Of a stretch of 64,000 nt of DNA, positions 32,166 to 42,768 are shown one piece after another. The stretch spans positions 744,001 through 808,000 of the forward strand of contig NZ_CP023694.1 of the NCBI RefSeq assembly GCF_008705135.1, written 5' to 3'. The DNA comes from Streptomyces coeruleorubidus. GTDB lineage: Bacteria; Actinomycetota; Actinomycetes; Streptomycetales; Streptomycetaceae. The first letter of the stretch is position 1. Every line of letters begins with the position of its first letter. Made by a program: the position numbers and the translations under genes. The notes beneath the pieces are model-generated. The model was not told the DNA's origin. It saw only the letters and a list, made by a program, of their open reading frames with translations, and did not search any database.

Positions 32166-33590
32166 ATGGCCTATGACGACCTGCGTTCCTTCCTGGAGGC
32201 CCTCGACAAGGAGGGCCAGCTGCTTCGCATCACCGAGGAGGTGAACCCCGAGCCGGACATCGCCGCCGCCGCCAACGCCGCCCCGCGACTGGGCGATGCG
32301 GCCCCGGCCCTGTACTTCGACAACGTGAAGGGCTTCACCGACGCCCGGATCGCGATGAACGTGCACGGCTCATGGGCCAACCACGCCCTCGCCCTCGGCC
32401 TGCCCAAGGAGACGGGTACCAAGGAGCAGGTCGAGGAGTTCGTCCGCCGCTGGGCGGAGTTCCCCGTCGCCCCTGAACGGCGGGCCGACCCGCCGTGGGC
32501 CCAGAACACCCAGGAGGGCGACGACGTCGACATCTTCCAGGTGCTTCCGCTGATCCGGCTCAACGACGGCGACGGCGGCTTGTACATCGACAAGGCCGCG
32601 GTCGTCTCCAAGGACCCGGAGGACCCCGAGCACTCCGGCAAGCAGAACGTCGGCATCTACCGCATCCAGGTCAAGGGCAGGCGCAAGCTCGCTCTCCAGC
32701 CGGTCCCCATGCACGACATCGCCCAGCATCTGCGCAAGGCCGAGGAGGAGGGCGAGGACCTGCCCGTCGCCATCACCATCGGCAACGACCCGGTGATCTC
32801 CATCGTGGCGTCGACTCCGATGAAGTACGACGAGAACGAGTACGAGCTGGCCGGAGCGCTGCGCGGGGCCCCGGCGCCGATCGCCGAGGCCCCGCTGACC
32901 GGGCTGCCCGTGCCGTGGGGGTCGGAGGTCGTCATCGAGGGCGTGATCGAGGGCCGCAAGCGGGAGATCGAAGGCCCCTTCGGCGAGTTCACCGGCCACT
33001 ACTCCGGCGGTCGCAGCATGACCGTCATCCGCATCGACCGGATCTCCTACCGCACGAACCCGGTCTTCGAGCACCTCTACCTCGGCATGCCCTGGACCGA
33101 GGTCGACTACCTGATAGCCGCCAGCACCTGCGTGCCGCTGTACGAGCAGCTCAAGAAGGACTTTCCCGAGGTCCAGGCCGTCAACGCCATGTACACCCAC
33201 GGGCTGGTCGCCATCGTCTCGACGAAGAAGCGCTACGGCGGTTTCGCCAAGGCCGTCGGCTTGCGGGTGCTCACCACGGCGCACGGCCTCGGCTACGCCA
33301 CCACCGTCATCGTGGTCGACGAGGACGTCGACCCCTTCAACCTTCCGCAGGTCATGTGGGCGCTGTCCACGAAGATGAACCCGTCCGGCGATCTGATCAC
33401 GATCCCCAACCTGCCCGTGCTGGAGCTGGCCCCGCAGGCACAGTCCCCCGGCATCGTCGACAAGCTCGTCATCGACGCCACCACCCCGGTCGAGCCCGAC
33501 CGCCGCGGCAACTACAGCACCCAGGTGCACGACCTGCCCGAGGCCGCCGAGTGGCTCACCCGGTTGCAGCGGCTCTCCGCCCGCCGCTGA
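32166..33590 (+). CDS. vdcC: UbiD-family non-oxidative vanillate decarboxylase, VdcC
   Basis: A 474-residue UbiD-family decarboxylase using prenylated FMN. Seen: DLRSFLEALDKEGQLLRITE at the start, IYRIQVKGRRKLALQPVP, EGPFGEFTGHYSGG (the family's catalytic-region signature with Glu), and PNLPVLELAP near the end. It removes carbon dioxide from hydroxyarenes such as vanillate or 4-hydroxybenzoate, reversibly in some relatives. It starts 65 bases after vdcB and is followed 36 bases later by vdcD, so one transcript is likely. The exact substrate is inferred from operon identity, not from active-site proof. Confidence 0.93.
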   Translation: MAYDDLRSFLEALDKEGQLLRITEEVNPEPDIAAAANAAPRLGDAAPALYFDNVKGFTDARIAMNVHGSWANHALALGLPKETGTKEQVEEFVRRWAEFPVAPERRADPPWAQNTQEGDDVDIFQVLPLIRLNDGDGGLYIDKAAVVSKDPEDPEHSGKQNVGIYRIQVKGRRKLALQPVPMHDIAQHLRKAEEEGEDLPVAITIGNDPVISIVASTPMKYDENEYELAGALRGAPAPIAEAPLTGLPVPWGSEVVIEGVIEGRKREIEGPFGEFTGHYSGGRSMTVIRIDRISYRTNPVFEHLYLGMPWTEVDYLIAASTCVPLYEQLKKDFPEVQAVNAMYTHGLVAIVSTKKRYGGFAKAVGLRVLTTAHGLGYATTVIVVDEDVDPFNLPQVMWALSTKMNPSGDLITIPNLPVLELAPQAQSPGIVDKLVIDATTPVEPDRRGNYSTQVHDLPEAAEWLTRLQRLSARR

Positions 33591-33626
33591 CCGCCGTCTC
33601 ACCAACTCCCGGAAAGGACACCGGCC

Positions 33627-33872
33627 ATGGCCGACCCGACCGCCACCGTCTGCCCTCGCTGCGCCCACCAGACCGTCGAGCTGGTCTTCACCTCGCCCGT
33701 CCCGGGCGTCTGGGACGTGTTGCAGTGCGGGCGGTGCCTGTACATGTGGCGTACGAGCGAGCCCGAGCGCCGCACCCGGCGTCACGCCTATCCCGAGGCG
33801 TTCCGGATGACCGCCGAGGACATCCGCAGCGCTTCCGAGGTGCCTGCCGTCCCGCCGCTGAGGACGTCCTGA
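33627..33872 (+). CDS. vdcD: VdcD, small zinc-ribbon subunit
   Basis: An 81-residue protein: TVCPRCAHQTVELVFTSPVP, then VLQCGRCLYMWRTSEPER. Two CxxC pairs (CPRC and CGRC) suggest a zinc ribbon. Length and position match VdcD/PadD/YclD, the third component of bacterial hydroxyarylic acid decarboxylases; its role is accessory and not fully understood. GGAAAGGA precedes the ATG. The gene ends 30 bases from the stop of the convergent phenolic acid decarboxylase. Confidence 0.9.
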   Translation: MADPTATVCPRCAHQTVELVFTSPVPGVWDVLQCGRCLYMWRTSEPERRTRRHAYPEAFRMTAEDIRSASEVPAVPPLRTS

Positions 33873-33902
33873 GCTCCAGGCCTGCCTAGTAGTCGGCCTC
33901 GG

Positions 33903-34442
33903 TCAGTTGGTGCGGTCGGACCAGCCCTGCGGGAGGTCTCCGGGGGCCGTGGCGATGACCGTCTCGTCGTCGGGGCCCACGTACTCGAAGAGCGTGATCT
34001 TCGCGAATTCCGGGACGACGTAGATCGGATAGGTCGGGCCCTCGTCGCGGTACCTGCGCATCTCGTCGAGGTGGTCGTTCTGGTAGAGGACGGTGCGTTC
34101 GCCGTGTTCCTCGACCCAGTGCGGGAAGAAGATCACGCCGTGCAGGCGGCGCTTGCCCGGCATGACGTTGACGGAGACCGACGTGCCGGTGGGCTCGTTC
34201 CAGGAGATCTTGTAGTGGTCGTCGTCAAGCTGGACGAGGTCGACCCGCTGGTCCTTGACCCAGCGGCCGCCCACCATGCCGGAGTGGATCCGGTAGTCGA
34301 TGGTGGTCGGGTTCTTCACGTACATCTCGTACTGCCAGCCGTTGGCGTAGGTGTAGATGAAGCGGTGGCCGACGATCCCGGTGAGCTCCTGCTCGGGGAC
34401 AGGGCTCTGGACGGTGGTCACGTGCGCTCCGTTGCTGGCCAT
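33903..34442 (-). CDS. padC: Phenolic acid (hydroxycinnamate) decarboxylase
   Basis: A 179-residue cytoplasmic decarboxylase of the PAD family, which turns p-coumarate or ferulate into 4-vinylphenols without a cofactor. Family blocks are plain: [87 protein letters not shown] and [11 protein letters not shown]. The catalytic Tyr, Arg and Glu positions lie in these blocks. The start at 34442 is fixed by AAGGAGG upstream; a longer frame adds unrelated residues. With vdcBCD it makes a small aromatic-acid decarboxylation locus. It is divergent from the polyketide synthase, 109 bases apart. Confidence 0.95.
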   Translation of the reverse strand: MASNGAHVTTVQSPVPEQELTGIVGHRFIYTYANGWQYEMYVKNPTTIDYRIHSGMVGGRWVKDQRVDLVQLDDDHYKISWNEPTGTSVSVNVMPGKRRLHGVIFFPHWVEEHGERTVLYQNDHLDEMRRYRDEGPTYPIYVVPEFAKITLFEYVGPDDETVIATAPGDLPQGWSDRTN

Positions 34443-34551
34443 GGGGGTACCTCCTTGCTGCCGCGCGTGCCGATGCGGCGAACCGTACGAGTAACCCCGT
34501 TCGCATAGGCTCAACATCGTTGGGGCGCGAGGATTCGGGGAAGGCGGAGAC

Positions 34552-37500
34552 ATGAGGCGTGACGAGCTGATCCGGCCGGTGTCGGAGCTGTTACGGCGGC
34601 ACGCCGAGGCGGCTGGACAAAGGATCGCCTACTCCGATTCCTCGCGCAGCGTCACCTACGCCGAGTTGGAGCGGCGCACGCGCTCGCTGGCCGGATACCT
34701 CACCCGGACAGGACTGCGCCGCGGCGCCCGCGTCGCGATCTGCCTCGGCAACCGCGTGGAGATGGTGGAGAGCTGCCTCGCCGTCCTGCGGGCCGGAATG
34801 GTCGGCGTCCCGCTCAATCCGCGTTCCTCCGACGCCGAGTTGGCCCACTTCCTCCAGGACAGCGGCGCCGCGTTCGTCATCACCGACGCCGCGCACTTCG
34901 CACAACTGCGGCGCCTGGGACCGCCGTACGACGGCTTGGGCGTCCTGGTCACCGGGAGCGGCCCGGCCCCGGACGGCGCCCATTCGTTCCGGAGCGCGGC
35001 CGAGAGCGACGGGCCCGCGGAGATCGACATGCTCGGCCTCGACGATCCGGCCTGGATGCTCTACACCTCCGGCACCACGCACCGGCCCAAAGGCGTGCTG
35101 TCCACGCAGCGGGCCGCGCTGTGGTCGGTGGCCGCCTGCTACGCCCCGATCTTCGGTCTCTCGCCCGACGACCGGCTGCTCTGGCCGCTACCGCTCTTCC
35201 ACAGCTTCAGCCACTCGCTGGCGATCCTGGGCGTGACGGCCGTGGGGGCGAGCGCCCGGATCGCCGGTGAACTGCTGCCGCCGGGCGGTCTGCGGCGGGA
35301 GCTGCTCACCTCGCACGCGGGGCTCGGCGGGCCCTTCACCATGCTGGCCGGCGTGCCTGCGACGTATCACCGGCTGCTCGACTCCGACGGCGAGACCCCG
35401 CCGGCACTGCGGATGTGCGTCGTGGCCGGGGCCCCGAGCGGCCCCGCACTGCGCGCGGCCGTGGAGAAGACCCTCGGGGCGCCGCTGCTGGACGCGTACG
35501 GCAGTACCGAGACCTGCGGCATGATCGCGGTGAACCGTCCGGACGGGCCCAGGGTCGACGGTTCCTGCGGTCTGCCCGTCCCGGGCATGGACGTACGCGT
35601 CGTCGACCCGGGGAGCGGCGAGGACGTCCCGGACGGCGCCGAGGGCGAGGTCTGGGTGCGGGGGCCGAGCCTGATGACCGGGTACCACGAGCAGCCCGAG
35701 GCGACGGCCGCCGCGCTGCGGGACGGCTGGTACCGCACCGGCGACCTCGGCCGCCGCGTCGAGCACGGCCATCTCCGGCTCACCGGCCGGGTCAGTGAGC
35801 TGATCATCCGCGGCGGCGAGAACATCCACCCGACGGAGATCGAGCAGGTCCTGGCGCAGTGTCCCGGCGTTTCCGAGGCCGTGGTCGTGGGTGTACCGCA
35901 CGACGTGCTCGGCGAGGTGCCCCTCGCCTTCGTCGTACCTGGTCCGGACGGGATCGACGCACGGCAGGTGCTCGCCGAGTGCCGGACCCGGCTGGCCGAC
36001 TACAAGGTGCCGACCGAGATCCGCGAGATCGCCGCCGTCCCACGCACCGCGTCCGGCAAGATCGCCCGGCACGAGCTGGTCGTCCCCGCCCCGGCCGCCG
36101 CGGCCGCGGCCGACGCCGCGGGTACCACCCTGCGTGAGCGGCTCCTGCCCCTCTCGCGCGACGACCAGGAGCGCGCGCTACGTGAAACGGTGCTCAGCGA
36201 AACAGCCGAGGTCTGCCGGCACACCCCGGGCGATCTGCCCGGCGCGGACAGCCCGTTCGTCGACCTCGGCATGACATCGGTCGGTGTCGTCGAGCTGGTG
36301 GACCGGCTCGCCGCGCTGACCGGGCTGAGCCTGCCGTCGACGCTGGTCTTCGACCACCCGACACCGGCCGAGGTGGCCCGCTACCTGCGCACGGCGCTCT
36401 TCGAGGGCGAGCCCGTCCAGCGGCCGCAGGCATACGGCGGACAGGCCGCGTCCGCCGAGGACGATCCCGTCGTCATCGTCGCCATGGGCTGCCGGTATCC
36501 CGGGGACGTCAACTCCCCCGAAGACTTGTGGGAGTTGGTGTCGCGGGGACGGGACGCCATCTCGGAGTTCCCGGCCGACCGCGGCTGGGACCTGGACGCC
36601 CTCTACGACTCCGATCCCGACCGGATCGGCACGTCGTACACGCGACACGGCGGATTCCTTCACCGGGCCGTGGAGTTCGACGCCGGGCTGTTCGGGATCT
36701 CGCCGCGCGAGGCGCTCGCGATGGACCCGCAGCAGCGGCTGCTCCTGGAGACGTCCTGGGAGGTGTGGGAGCGGGCCGGGATCGACCCGGCGTCGATGCG
36801 CGAGAGCGACACCGGCGTGTTCGTGGGCGTGATGTACGCCGACTACTCCACTCGCTTCACCGGCTACCACGAGCTGGAGGCGCACCTGGGGCTGGGCTCG
36901 GCGGGCAGCGTGGCCTCCGGGCGGATCTCGTACGTGTACGGACTGCGAGGTCCCGCGATCACGGTCGACACCGCGTGCTCCTCCTCGCTGGTGGCGCTGC
37001 ACTGGGCGGCGCGGGCACTGCGCTCGGGCGAGTGCTCGCTGGCCCTGGCCGGCGGGGTCACGGTGATGGCGACGCCCAAGCCGTTCCTGGCGTTCAGCCG
37101 GCAGCGCGGGCTGTCGCCGGACGGGCGCTGCAAGTCGTTCTCGGCGGCGGCCGACGGTACGGCCTGGGGCGAGGGCGTGGGACTCGTCCTCCTGGAGCGG
37201 TTGTCCGACGCGCGGCGCAACGGCCATCCGGTCCTGGCCGTACTCCGCGGCTCCGCCGTGAACTCCGACGGCGCGTCCAACGGGCTCGCCGCGCCCCACG
37301 GGCCGGCACAGCGGCGGCTGATCACGCGTGCGCTGGCGGACGCGGGGCTGCGCGCCGGTGACGTGGACGTGGTGGAGGCCCACGGTACGGGCACGCGGCT
37401 GGGCGACCCCATCGAGGCGCAGGCCCTCCTGGCCACATACGGACAGGGCCGGGAGCAGCCGCTGTGGCTCGGGTCGGTCAAGTCCAACCTGGGGCACACG

Positions 37501-40500
37501 CAGGCGGCGGCCGGTGTCGCCGGCGTCATCAAGATGGTGCAGGCCATGCGGCACGGCGAGCTGCCCCGAACGCTGCACGCCGACTCGCCGACACCGCACG
37601 TCGACTGGTCCGCCGGCCGCGTGGAACTGCTGACGACCCCACGGCCCTGGCCGGCCTCGGACCGGCCGCGGAGGGCGGGGGTCTCGGCCTTCGGAATCGG
37701 CGGGACCAACGCGCATGTGATTCTGGAAGAGGCGCCGGAGAAGGAGAGTGTGGTCTCACGGGAGTCTGCGGTCTCGCCGGAGGCGGCAGCCTCGCCGGAG
37801 GCGGCGGGCTCCCAGAAGGCGGCGATCTCCCAGAAGGCGGCGATCTCCCAGGATGCGGCGATCTCCCAGGATGCGACGGGCTGCCGGGATGCGTCGAGCT
37901 CCCCGGAGGCGTCGGGCTCGCCGGATGCAGCCGGGGCGCCGCCCGTTCCATGGCTGCTCTCCGCCGCCGACGAGACCGCCCTGCGCGCCCAGGCCCGACG
38001 GCTCGCGGCCGAGGCGGCGAACCGTCCGGGCCTGTCCCCCACCGACGTCGCCTACTCGTCGGCGGTGTCGCGCTCCGCCCTCACCCATCGCGCACTCGTC
38101 CCGGCCGGTGACCGGACCGCGATGCTGAACGCGCTGAACGCGTTCGCGCAGGGCCGGGATGCACCGGGAGTCGTACGAGGACTCGCGGACCCGGAGATCC
38201 GTACGGCCTTCCTGTTCACCGGACAAGGCGCCCAGCGCCCCCGGATGGGCGCCGAACTGCGCGCCGCCTTCCCCGTCTTCGCCGACGCCTTCGACGAGGT
38301 CTGCGGGCACGTGGACGACCGTCTCCCCCGGACGCTGAGCGCGGTGCTGTCCGCCGAGCCGGGCTCGCCGGAAGCGGCTCTCGTCGACCGTACGGACTTC
38401 GCCCAGGCCGGACTGTTCGCCTTCGAGGTGGCGTTGTTCCGGCTGCTCGAGTCGTGGGGCGTGCGATCCGACCGCCTCGTGGGCCACTCCGTCGGCGAGC
38501 TGACGGCCGCGCACGTCGCCGGCGTACTCGATCTGCCCGACGCTGCCACGCTCGTCGCCGCTCGCGGCCGGCTGATGCAGGCCTTGCCCGACGGTGGAGC
38601 GATGGTGGCGTTGGACGGGACCGAAGAGGAAGTCGTCGCGGCGCTGGCGAAGTCCGAGGCGCAGGCGGCCCAGGTGGCCGTCGCGTCCGTCAACGGGCCC
38701 CGTTCGGTGGTGATCTCGGGCGCGGAGGACGCGGTGCTCGCGGTCGCGGCCGGCTTCGAGGCGCGTGGCCGCAGGGCCGTACGACTGCGGGTGAGTCACG
38801 CCTTCCACTCGCCTCTCGTGGCGCCGATGGTCGACGAATTCCTCTCCATAGCAGGAGAGTTGAACTTCCGGCCGCCGCGCATACCGATCGTCTCCACCGT
38901 GACGGGCCGAGTCGCCGAGCCCTCGGAACTGTGCTCGCCCGAGTACTGGGCGCGGCACGCCCGGATGCCCGTGCGCTTCGCCGACGCCGTGCGCCGGCTG
39001 GCGGACGACGGGGTCTCCGCCTACCTGGAGCTCGGTCCCGGACCCGTACTCACCGCGGCTGCCACCGACTGTCTGGCCGACGCGCCCACGAGGGGCCCCG
39101 TCCTCGCCGTGGCCACACGAAGCGGTGCGTACGAACCGGAGACGCTCCTGTCGGCCGTGGCGCGGTTGCATGTGGCCGGGGCCGCGGTCGACTGGGCGGA
39201 GGTGTACGCGGGTTCCGGCGCGCGCCGCGTGGACCTGCCGACGTACGCCTTCCAGCGGCAGCGCTACTGGCTGGACGCGCCGCGGCCGACGGCGACCGAC
39301 GCCGGTGCCCTGCTGGGCCCGGCGTTCCCGGTGCCGGGCACCGAGCGGACAGTGGTGACCGGGCTGTTGTCCCTCGCGGCCCACCCCTGGCTCGCGGACC
39401 ATGTCGTCGCCGGGCGGGTCGTCGTGCCGGCGACGGTGTTCGTGGAGATGGCCCTGCGGGCGGGCGAGGAGGTGGGTTGCGACGCGGTCGACGACCTCGT
39501 GATGCTGTCGCCGCTCGCCCTGACCGGTTCCGCGGGAGTGCGGGTACAGGTCGTGGTGGGTGCGCGGGACGACGACTCGGGCCGGCGGCCCGTCGACGTC
39601 TACTCCCGACCGGACGAGCCGGAGAAGCCGGAGGAGTCCGCCGAGGACGCCTCGTGGATCCGGAATGCCTCCGGGCAACTGGGCCGAGGTCCTCACACCG
39701 CGCAGGACGAACTGACCCACTGGCCGCCCGAGGGCGCCGAGGCGGTGCACCTCACCGGCGCGTACGCCTCCCTCGCCGACGCCGGGCTCGCCTACGGGCC
39801 TGCCTTCCAGGGGGTCGGCGCGGTCTGGCGGCGCGGCGACGACGTCTTCGCGGAGGTCCGGCTGCCCGCCTCGCGCACAGCGGAAGCGGGCCGCTTCGGA
39901 CTCCACCCGGCGCTGTTCGACGCCGCGTTGCACGCGCCGCTGCTGGCCGGGTCCGCCGACACGAGCACGGTCCGGGTGCCGTTCGCCTGGAGCGGGGTGA
40001 GTCTGCATGCCTCGGGAGCCACGGAGTTGCGGGTCAGGGTGACCTCGTCGGGCCCGGACACGGTCTCGGTGACCCTCGCCGACCCGTCGGGCCGGCTCGT
40101 GGCACGCGTGGACTCGCTGGCCACCCGGGAGCTCCCGGCCGGCCGGGCAGACATGACGGACGACACCGTACGAAGGGCCCTGCTGTGCCCGGAGTGGGCC
40201 GCCCTCGACCTCCCCGGAGACGGCTCCGGTGACGCCGGTGAGCGTGCCTGGACGGTGCACGGGCCGGACGAGCTGGACCTCGCCGAGTTCGTGCCCGGCG
40301 GCGTGAATCCCGAAGTCGTCGCCGTCACAGCCATCGCCCGTGGGGCCGGGTCCGATCCGCTCTCCGCCACTCACGAGCTGACGGGCCGAGTACTCAAGAC
40401 GCTCCAGGACTGGCAGGACGATCCGGGCGCGGTGGGCTCACGGCTGGTGGTCGTGACGCGGGACGCCACAGGGCCGGTGCCGGACCTGGCGGGCGCGGCG

Positions 40501-42768
40501 GTCTGGGGGCTGGTGCGGACGGCGCAGTCGGAGCTGCCCGGCCGTGTCGTCCTGGTGGATGTCGACGGGCGGCCCGAGTCGCTTCGGATGCTGCCGTCGG
40601 CCGTCGCCACCGGGGAGCCGCAACTCCAAGTGCGGGGCGGGCAAGTGACGGTGCCACGGCTGGCCGCCGCCGGTGGTACCTCTGGCCCGGGGGCTCCCTT
40701 CGACACGGAGGGCACGGTCCTGATCACCGGAGGCACGGGCGCGCTGGGCGCGGAGCTGGCACGCCACCTGGTCGCCGAACACGGCGTACGGCACCTGCTG
40801 CTGACCGGACGCCGTGGGCCGCAGACACGCGGAGCGGCGGAACTGCGCGACGACCTGGAGGAGTTGGGGGCGCGGGTCGGCATCGTCGCCTGTGACGCGG
40901 CCGACCGTGCCGCGCTGGCCGAGGTGGTCAAGCGCTGCGAGCCGCCGCTGACCGCTGTGGTGCACGCCGCCGGGGTGCTGGACGACGGCGTGCTGGACTC
41001 GCTGACCCCCGAGCGGATGGCGGCCGTGTTGCGTCCGAAGGCCGACGCGGCCTGGACCCTGCACGAACTGACCCGCGACATGGGTCTTTCGGCGTTCGTC
41101 CTGTTCTCGTCCGTCTCCGGCCTGCTGGGCCGGCCGGGCCAGGGCAATTACGCGGCCGCGAACTCGTTCCTCGATGCCCTCGCCCACCGCCGCGCCGCCG
41201 AGGGACTGCCGGCGCTCTCGCTGGCGTGGGGCCCGTGGGAGCACGTCGGCGGCATGGCGGCGGGGCAGAACCCGCAGCGCCCGTCGCGTGAGGTGCTGGT
41301 GCCGGTGTCCACACCGCAGGGCATGGCCCTGTTCGACGCCGCGCTGCGCTCGACGGAGCCGGTCCTGGCACCGATCCTGCTGGACCGGGCGGCGCTTCGA
41401 TCCGGTGCGGGGTACCTGCCACCGCCATTGCGCGGACTCGTCCGGCACCACCGGCCACCCGCCGCGACGACGGCCTCCGGCGGCTCCGCCGGCTCCCCTG
41501 GGCAGATGCTGGAGCCGGGAGCCTGGCGGAAGCGGCTGGCCGCCATGCCCCCGGGAGAACGGGAGGCGAAGCTCGTGGAGTTGCTGCGGGCCGACGTGGC
41601 CGCGGTACTCGGCTACCCGCACGCCGAGGCGCTCCCGGCCGGCAAGTCCCTCGCCGACCTGGGGTTCGACTCCCTCACGGCCGTGCAGATCCGCAACCGG
41701 CTGAGCATGGCGCTGAAGCTCCGGCTGTCGGCCGCGGTGGTGTTCGAGCACCGCACGGCCGATGAACTGGCACGCCACCTGCTCGGCCTGCTGGACGGCG
41801 AACCGGCCGCCGCGGCCGCCCCCGAGGCCGCAAGAGCCGCCGAGGACGCAGGGGCCACGGGGCCGGAGCGGCCCGCGTACACCCTCTCGTCGCTGTTCCG
41901 GTCGGTCAGTGCCGCCGGACAACCGGTGGCGGCGATGCACCTGCTCGTCACCGCGTCCTGGGCGCTCCCCGCCTTCACCGCCGCCCAGGGCCGCGAGCAC
42001 GCGCTGCCCCCGATCCGCCGCTCCCCCGCCCGCTCCGGCTCCAGTTCCAGTTCCCGCTCCGAAAGGCCGACGGTCGTCTACTTCCCGGCCTACCATCCGT
42101 CGCTCACGTCGGACGCCGGAGACTTCCCTCGGTTCCACCGCGCTTTCCAGGACGGCCCCGAGGCCTTGGAGATCCTGGAATTCCCGCACCCCGGTATCGG
42201 CGCCGGGGCCTGCATACCGCAGAACCTCACTGCGCTGGCGCGTACGCAGGCCGGGAACGTGCTGCGGCACGTCGGGGACCGGCCCTTCGTGGTCGTAGGA
42301 CGGTCGGCGGGCGGCAATGTGGCGCACCTGGTGGCGCACCAACTGGAGAACACGGGCCGGGCACCGGCCGGTCTGGTGCTGCTGGACACCTACCACATCA
42401 CGCCGGACAACAGCGGCAAGGACTGGCTGCTGTCCTTGGCCGCTCCACCGCCGCAGGACACCGGACAACCCCTCGTCACCGGGGACGACGACAGCACACT
42501 GGCCGCGATCGGCGCCTACAACCGGATCTTCCTCGGCTGGTCCCCCGAGCCGATCGTCACGCCCACGCTCCTCGTGCGCGCGCAGCGGCCCACGCCCGCC
42601 ATGGCGGCCGCCGCGGAAGCGGACGACTGGCGGACGTCCTGGCCCGCGGCTCACGATGTCGTGGACGTCCCCGGAGACCATCTGACGATGATGCGGGAAC
42701 ACGCGGAGACAACCGTGTCGGCGATCCGCACGTGGATCGACGCCCGAACGGCGGAGGGAAGCCAGTGA
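34552..42768 (+). CDS. Single-protein type I PKS: ligase-ACP-KS-AT-DH-KR-ACP-TE
   Basis: A 2738-residue synthase. The ligase (about 1-515) has [15 protein letters not shown] and [23 protein letters not shown]1 is [12 protein letters not shown] (Ser about 576). KS has DTACSSSL (Cys 809), EAHGTGT (His 944) and KSNLGH. AT has GHSVGE (Ser 1313) and HAFHS, the malonyl-type motif. DH has [11 protein letters not shown] (His 1617) and [11 protein letters not shown] (Asp 1790). KR has [20 protein letters not shown] and GNYAAANS (Tyr 2200); the LDD element fits a B-type KR. ACP2 is DLGFDSL (Ser 2374) and TE GRSAGG (Ser 2585). There is no ER. One round would give an alpha,beta-unsaturated acid from the ligase-loaded starter; iteration is possible. 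Codon 14 is TTA. Confidence 0.93.
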   Translation: MRRDELIRPVSELLRRHAEAAGQRIAYSDSSRSVTYAELERRTRSLAGYLTRTGLRRGARVAICLGNRVEMVESCLAVLRAGMVGVPLNPRSSDAELAHFLQDSGAAFVITDAAHFAQLRRLGPPYDGLGVLVTGSGPAPDGAHSFRSAAESDGPAEIDMLGLDDPAWMLYTSGTTHRPKGVLSTQRAALWSVAACYAPIFGLSPDDRLLWPLPLFHSFSHSLAILGVTAVGASARIAGELLPPGGLRRELLTSHAGLGGPFTMLAGVPATYHRLLDSDGETPPALRMCVVAGAPSGPALRAAVEKTLGAPLLDAYGSTETCGMIAVNRPDGPRVDGSCGLPVPGMDVRVVDPGSGEDVPDGAEGEVWVRGPSLMTGYHEQPEATAAALRDGWYRTGDLGRRVEHGHLRLTGRVSELIIRGGENIHPTEIEQVLAQCPGVSEAVVVGVPHDVLGEVPLAFVVPGPDGIDARQVLAECRTRLADYKVPTEIREIAAVPRTASGKIARHELVVPAPAAAAAADAAGTTLRERLLPLSRDDQERALRETVLSETAEVCRHTPGDLPGADSPFVDLGMTSVGVVELVDRLAALTGLSLPSTLVFDHPTPAEVARYLRTALFEGEPVQRPQAYGGQAASAEDDPVVIVAMGCRYPGDVNSPEDLWELVSRGRDAISEFPADRGWDLDALYDSDPDRIGTSYTRHGGFLHRAVEFDAGLFGISPREALAMDPQQRLLLETSWEVWERAGIDPASMRESDTGVFVGVMYADYSTRFTGYHELEAHLGLGSAGSVASGRISYVYGLRGPAITVDTACSSSLVALHWAARALRSGECSLALAGGVTVMATPKPFLAFSRQRGLSPDGRCKSFSAAADGTAWGEGVGLVLLERLSDARRNGHPVLAVLRGSAVNSDGASNGLAAPHGPAQRRLITRALADAGLRAGDVDVVEAHGTGTRLGDPIEAQALLATYGQGREQPLWLGSVKSNLGHTQAAAGVAGVIKMVQAMRHGELPRTLHADSPTPHVDWSAGRVELLTTPRPWPASDRPRRAGVSAFGIGGTNAHVILEEAPEKESVVSRESAVSPEAAASPEAAGSQKAAISQKAAISQDAAISQDATGCRDASSSPEASGSPDAAGAPPVPWLLSAADETALRAQARRLAAEAANRPGLSPTDVAYSSAVSRSALTHRALVPAGDRTAMLNALNAFAQGRDAPGVVRGLADPEIRTAFLFTGQGAQRPRMGAELRAAFPVFADAFDEVCGHVDDRLPRTLSAVLSAEPGSPEAALVDRTDFAQAGLFAFEVALFRLLESWGVRSDRLVGHSVGELTAAHVAGVLDLPDAATLVAARGRLMQALPDGGAMVALDGTEEEVVAALAKSEAQAAQVAVASVNGPRSVVISGAEDAVLAVAAGFEARGRRAVRLRVSHAFHSPLVAPMVDEFLSIAGELNFRPPRIPIVSTVTGRVAEPSELCSPEYWARHARMPVRFADAVRRLADDGVSAYLELGPGPVLTAAATDCLADAPTRGPVLAVATRSGAYEPETLLSAVARLHVAGAAVDWAEVYAGSGARRVDLPTYAFQRQRYWLDAPRPTATDAGALLGPAFPVPGTERTVVTGLLSLAAHPWLADHVVAGRVVVPATVFVEMALRAGEEVGCDAVDDLVMLSPLALTGSAGVRVQVVVGARDDDSGRRPVDVYSRPDEPEKPEESAEDASWIRNASGQLGRGPHTAQDELTHWPPEGAEAVHLTGAYASLADAGLAYGPAFQGVGAVWRRGDDVFAEVRLPASRTAEAGRFGLHPALFDAALHAPLLAGSADTSTVRVPFAWSGVSLHASGATELRVRVTSSGPDTVSVTLADPSGRLVARVDSLATRELPAGRADMTDDTVRRALLCPEWAALDLPGDGSGDAGERAWTVHGPDELDLAEFVPGGVNPEVVAVTAIARGAGSDPLSATHELTGRVLKTLQDWQDDPGAVGSRLVVVTRDATGPVPDLAGAAVWGLVRTAQSELPGRVVLVDVDGRPESLRMLPSAVATGEPQLQVRGGQVTVPRLAAAGGTSGPGAPFDTEGTVLITGGTGALGAELARHLVAEHGVRHLLLTGRRGPQTRGAAELRDDLEELGARVGIVACDAADRAALAEVVKRCEPPLTAVVHAAGVLDDGVLDSLTPERMAAVLRPKADAAWTLHELTRDMGLSAFVLFSSVSGLLGRPGQGNYAAANSFLDALAHRRAAEGLPALSLAWGPWEHVGGMAAGQNPQRPSREVLVPVSTPQGMALFDAALRSTEPVLAPILLDRAALRSGAGYLPPPLRGLVRHHRPPAATTASGGSAGSPGQMLEPGAWRKRLAAMPPGEREAKLVELLRADVAAVLGYPHAEALPAGKSLADLGFDSLTAVQIRNRLSMALKLRLSAAVVFEHRTADELARHLLGLLDGEPAAAAAPEAARAAEDAGATGPERPAYTLSSLFRSVSAAGQPVAAMHLLVTASWALPAFTAAQGREHALPPIRRSPARSGSSSSSRSERPTVVYFPAYHPSLTSDAGDFPRFHRAFQDGPEALEILEFPHPGIGAGACIPQNLTALARTQAGNVLRHVGDRPFVVVGRSAGGNVAHLVAHQLENTGRAPAGLVLLDTYHITPDNSGKDWLLSLAAPPPQDTGQPLVTGDDDSTLAAIGAYNRIFLGWSPEPIVTPTLLVRAQRPTPAMAAAAEADDWRTSWPAAHDVVDVPGDHLTMMREHAETTVSAIRTWIDARTAEGSQ
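34591..34593 (+). promoter_or_regulatory. TTA leucine codon (bldA control point) in the PKS gene
   Basis: Codon 14 of the PKS is TTA, in frame. In Streptomyces TTA codons are read only by the bldA tRNA and are typical of genes switched on late in development. I found no other in-frame TTA among the genes I checked in this window. Confidence 0.85.
37810..37881 (+). repeat. 18-bp tandem repeat in the KS-AT linker of the PKS
   Basis: Four units at 18-base spacing (37810, 37828, 37846, 37864) encode six-residue repeats of the type SQ[KD]AA[IT]. Weaker related units flank them from about 37745 to 37945, giving a Ser/Ala-rich flexible linker. Confidence 0.85.

Noticed and set aside
31510..33590. 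UbiX/UbiD as part of menaquinone or ubiquinone synthesis
   Set aside because: The third gene with paired CxxC, the sizes and the divergent AraC regulator fit the vdcBCD decarboxylase operon better, and no quinone genes are nearby.
37756..40374. An 872-codon open frame on the minus strand opposite the PKS
   Set aside because: Same antisense artefact of high third-position GC. The opposite strand carries clear KS, AT and DH motifs.
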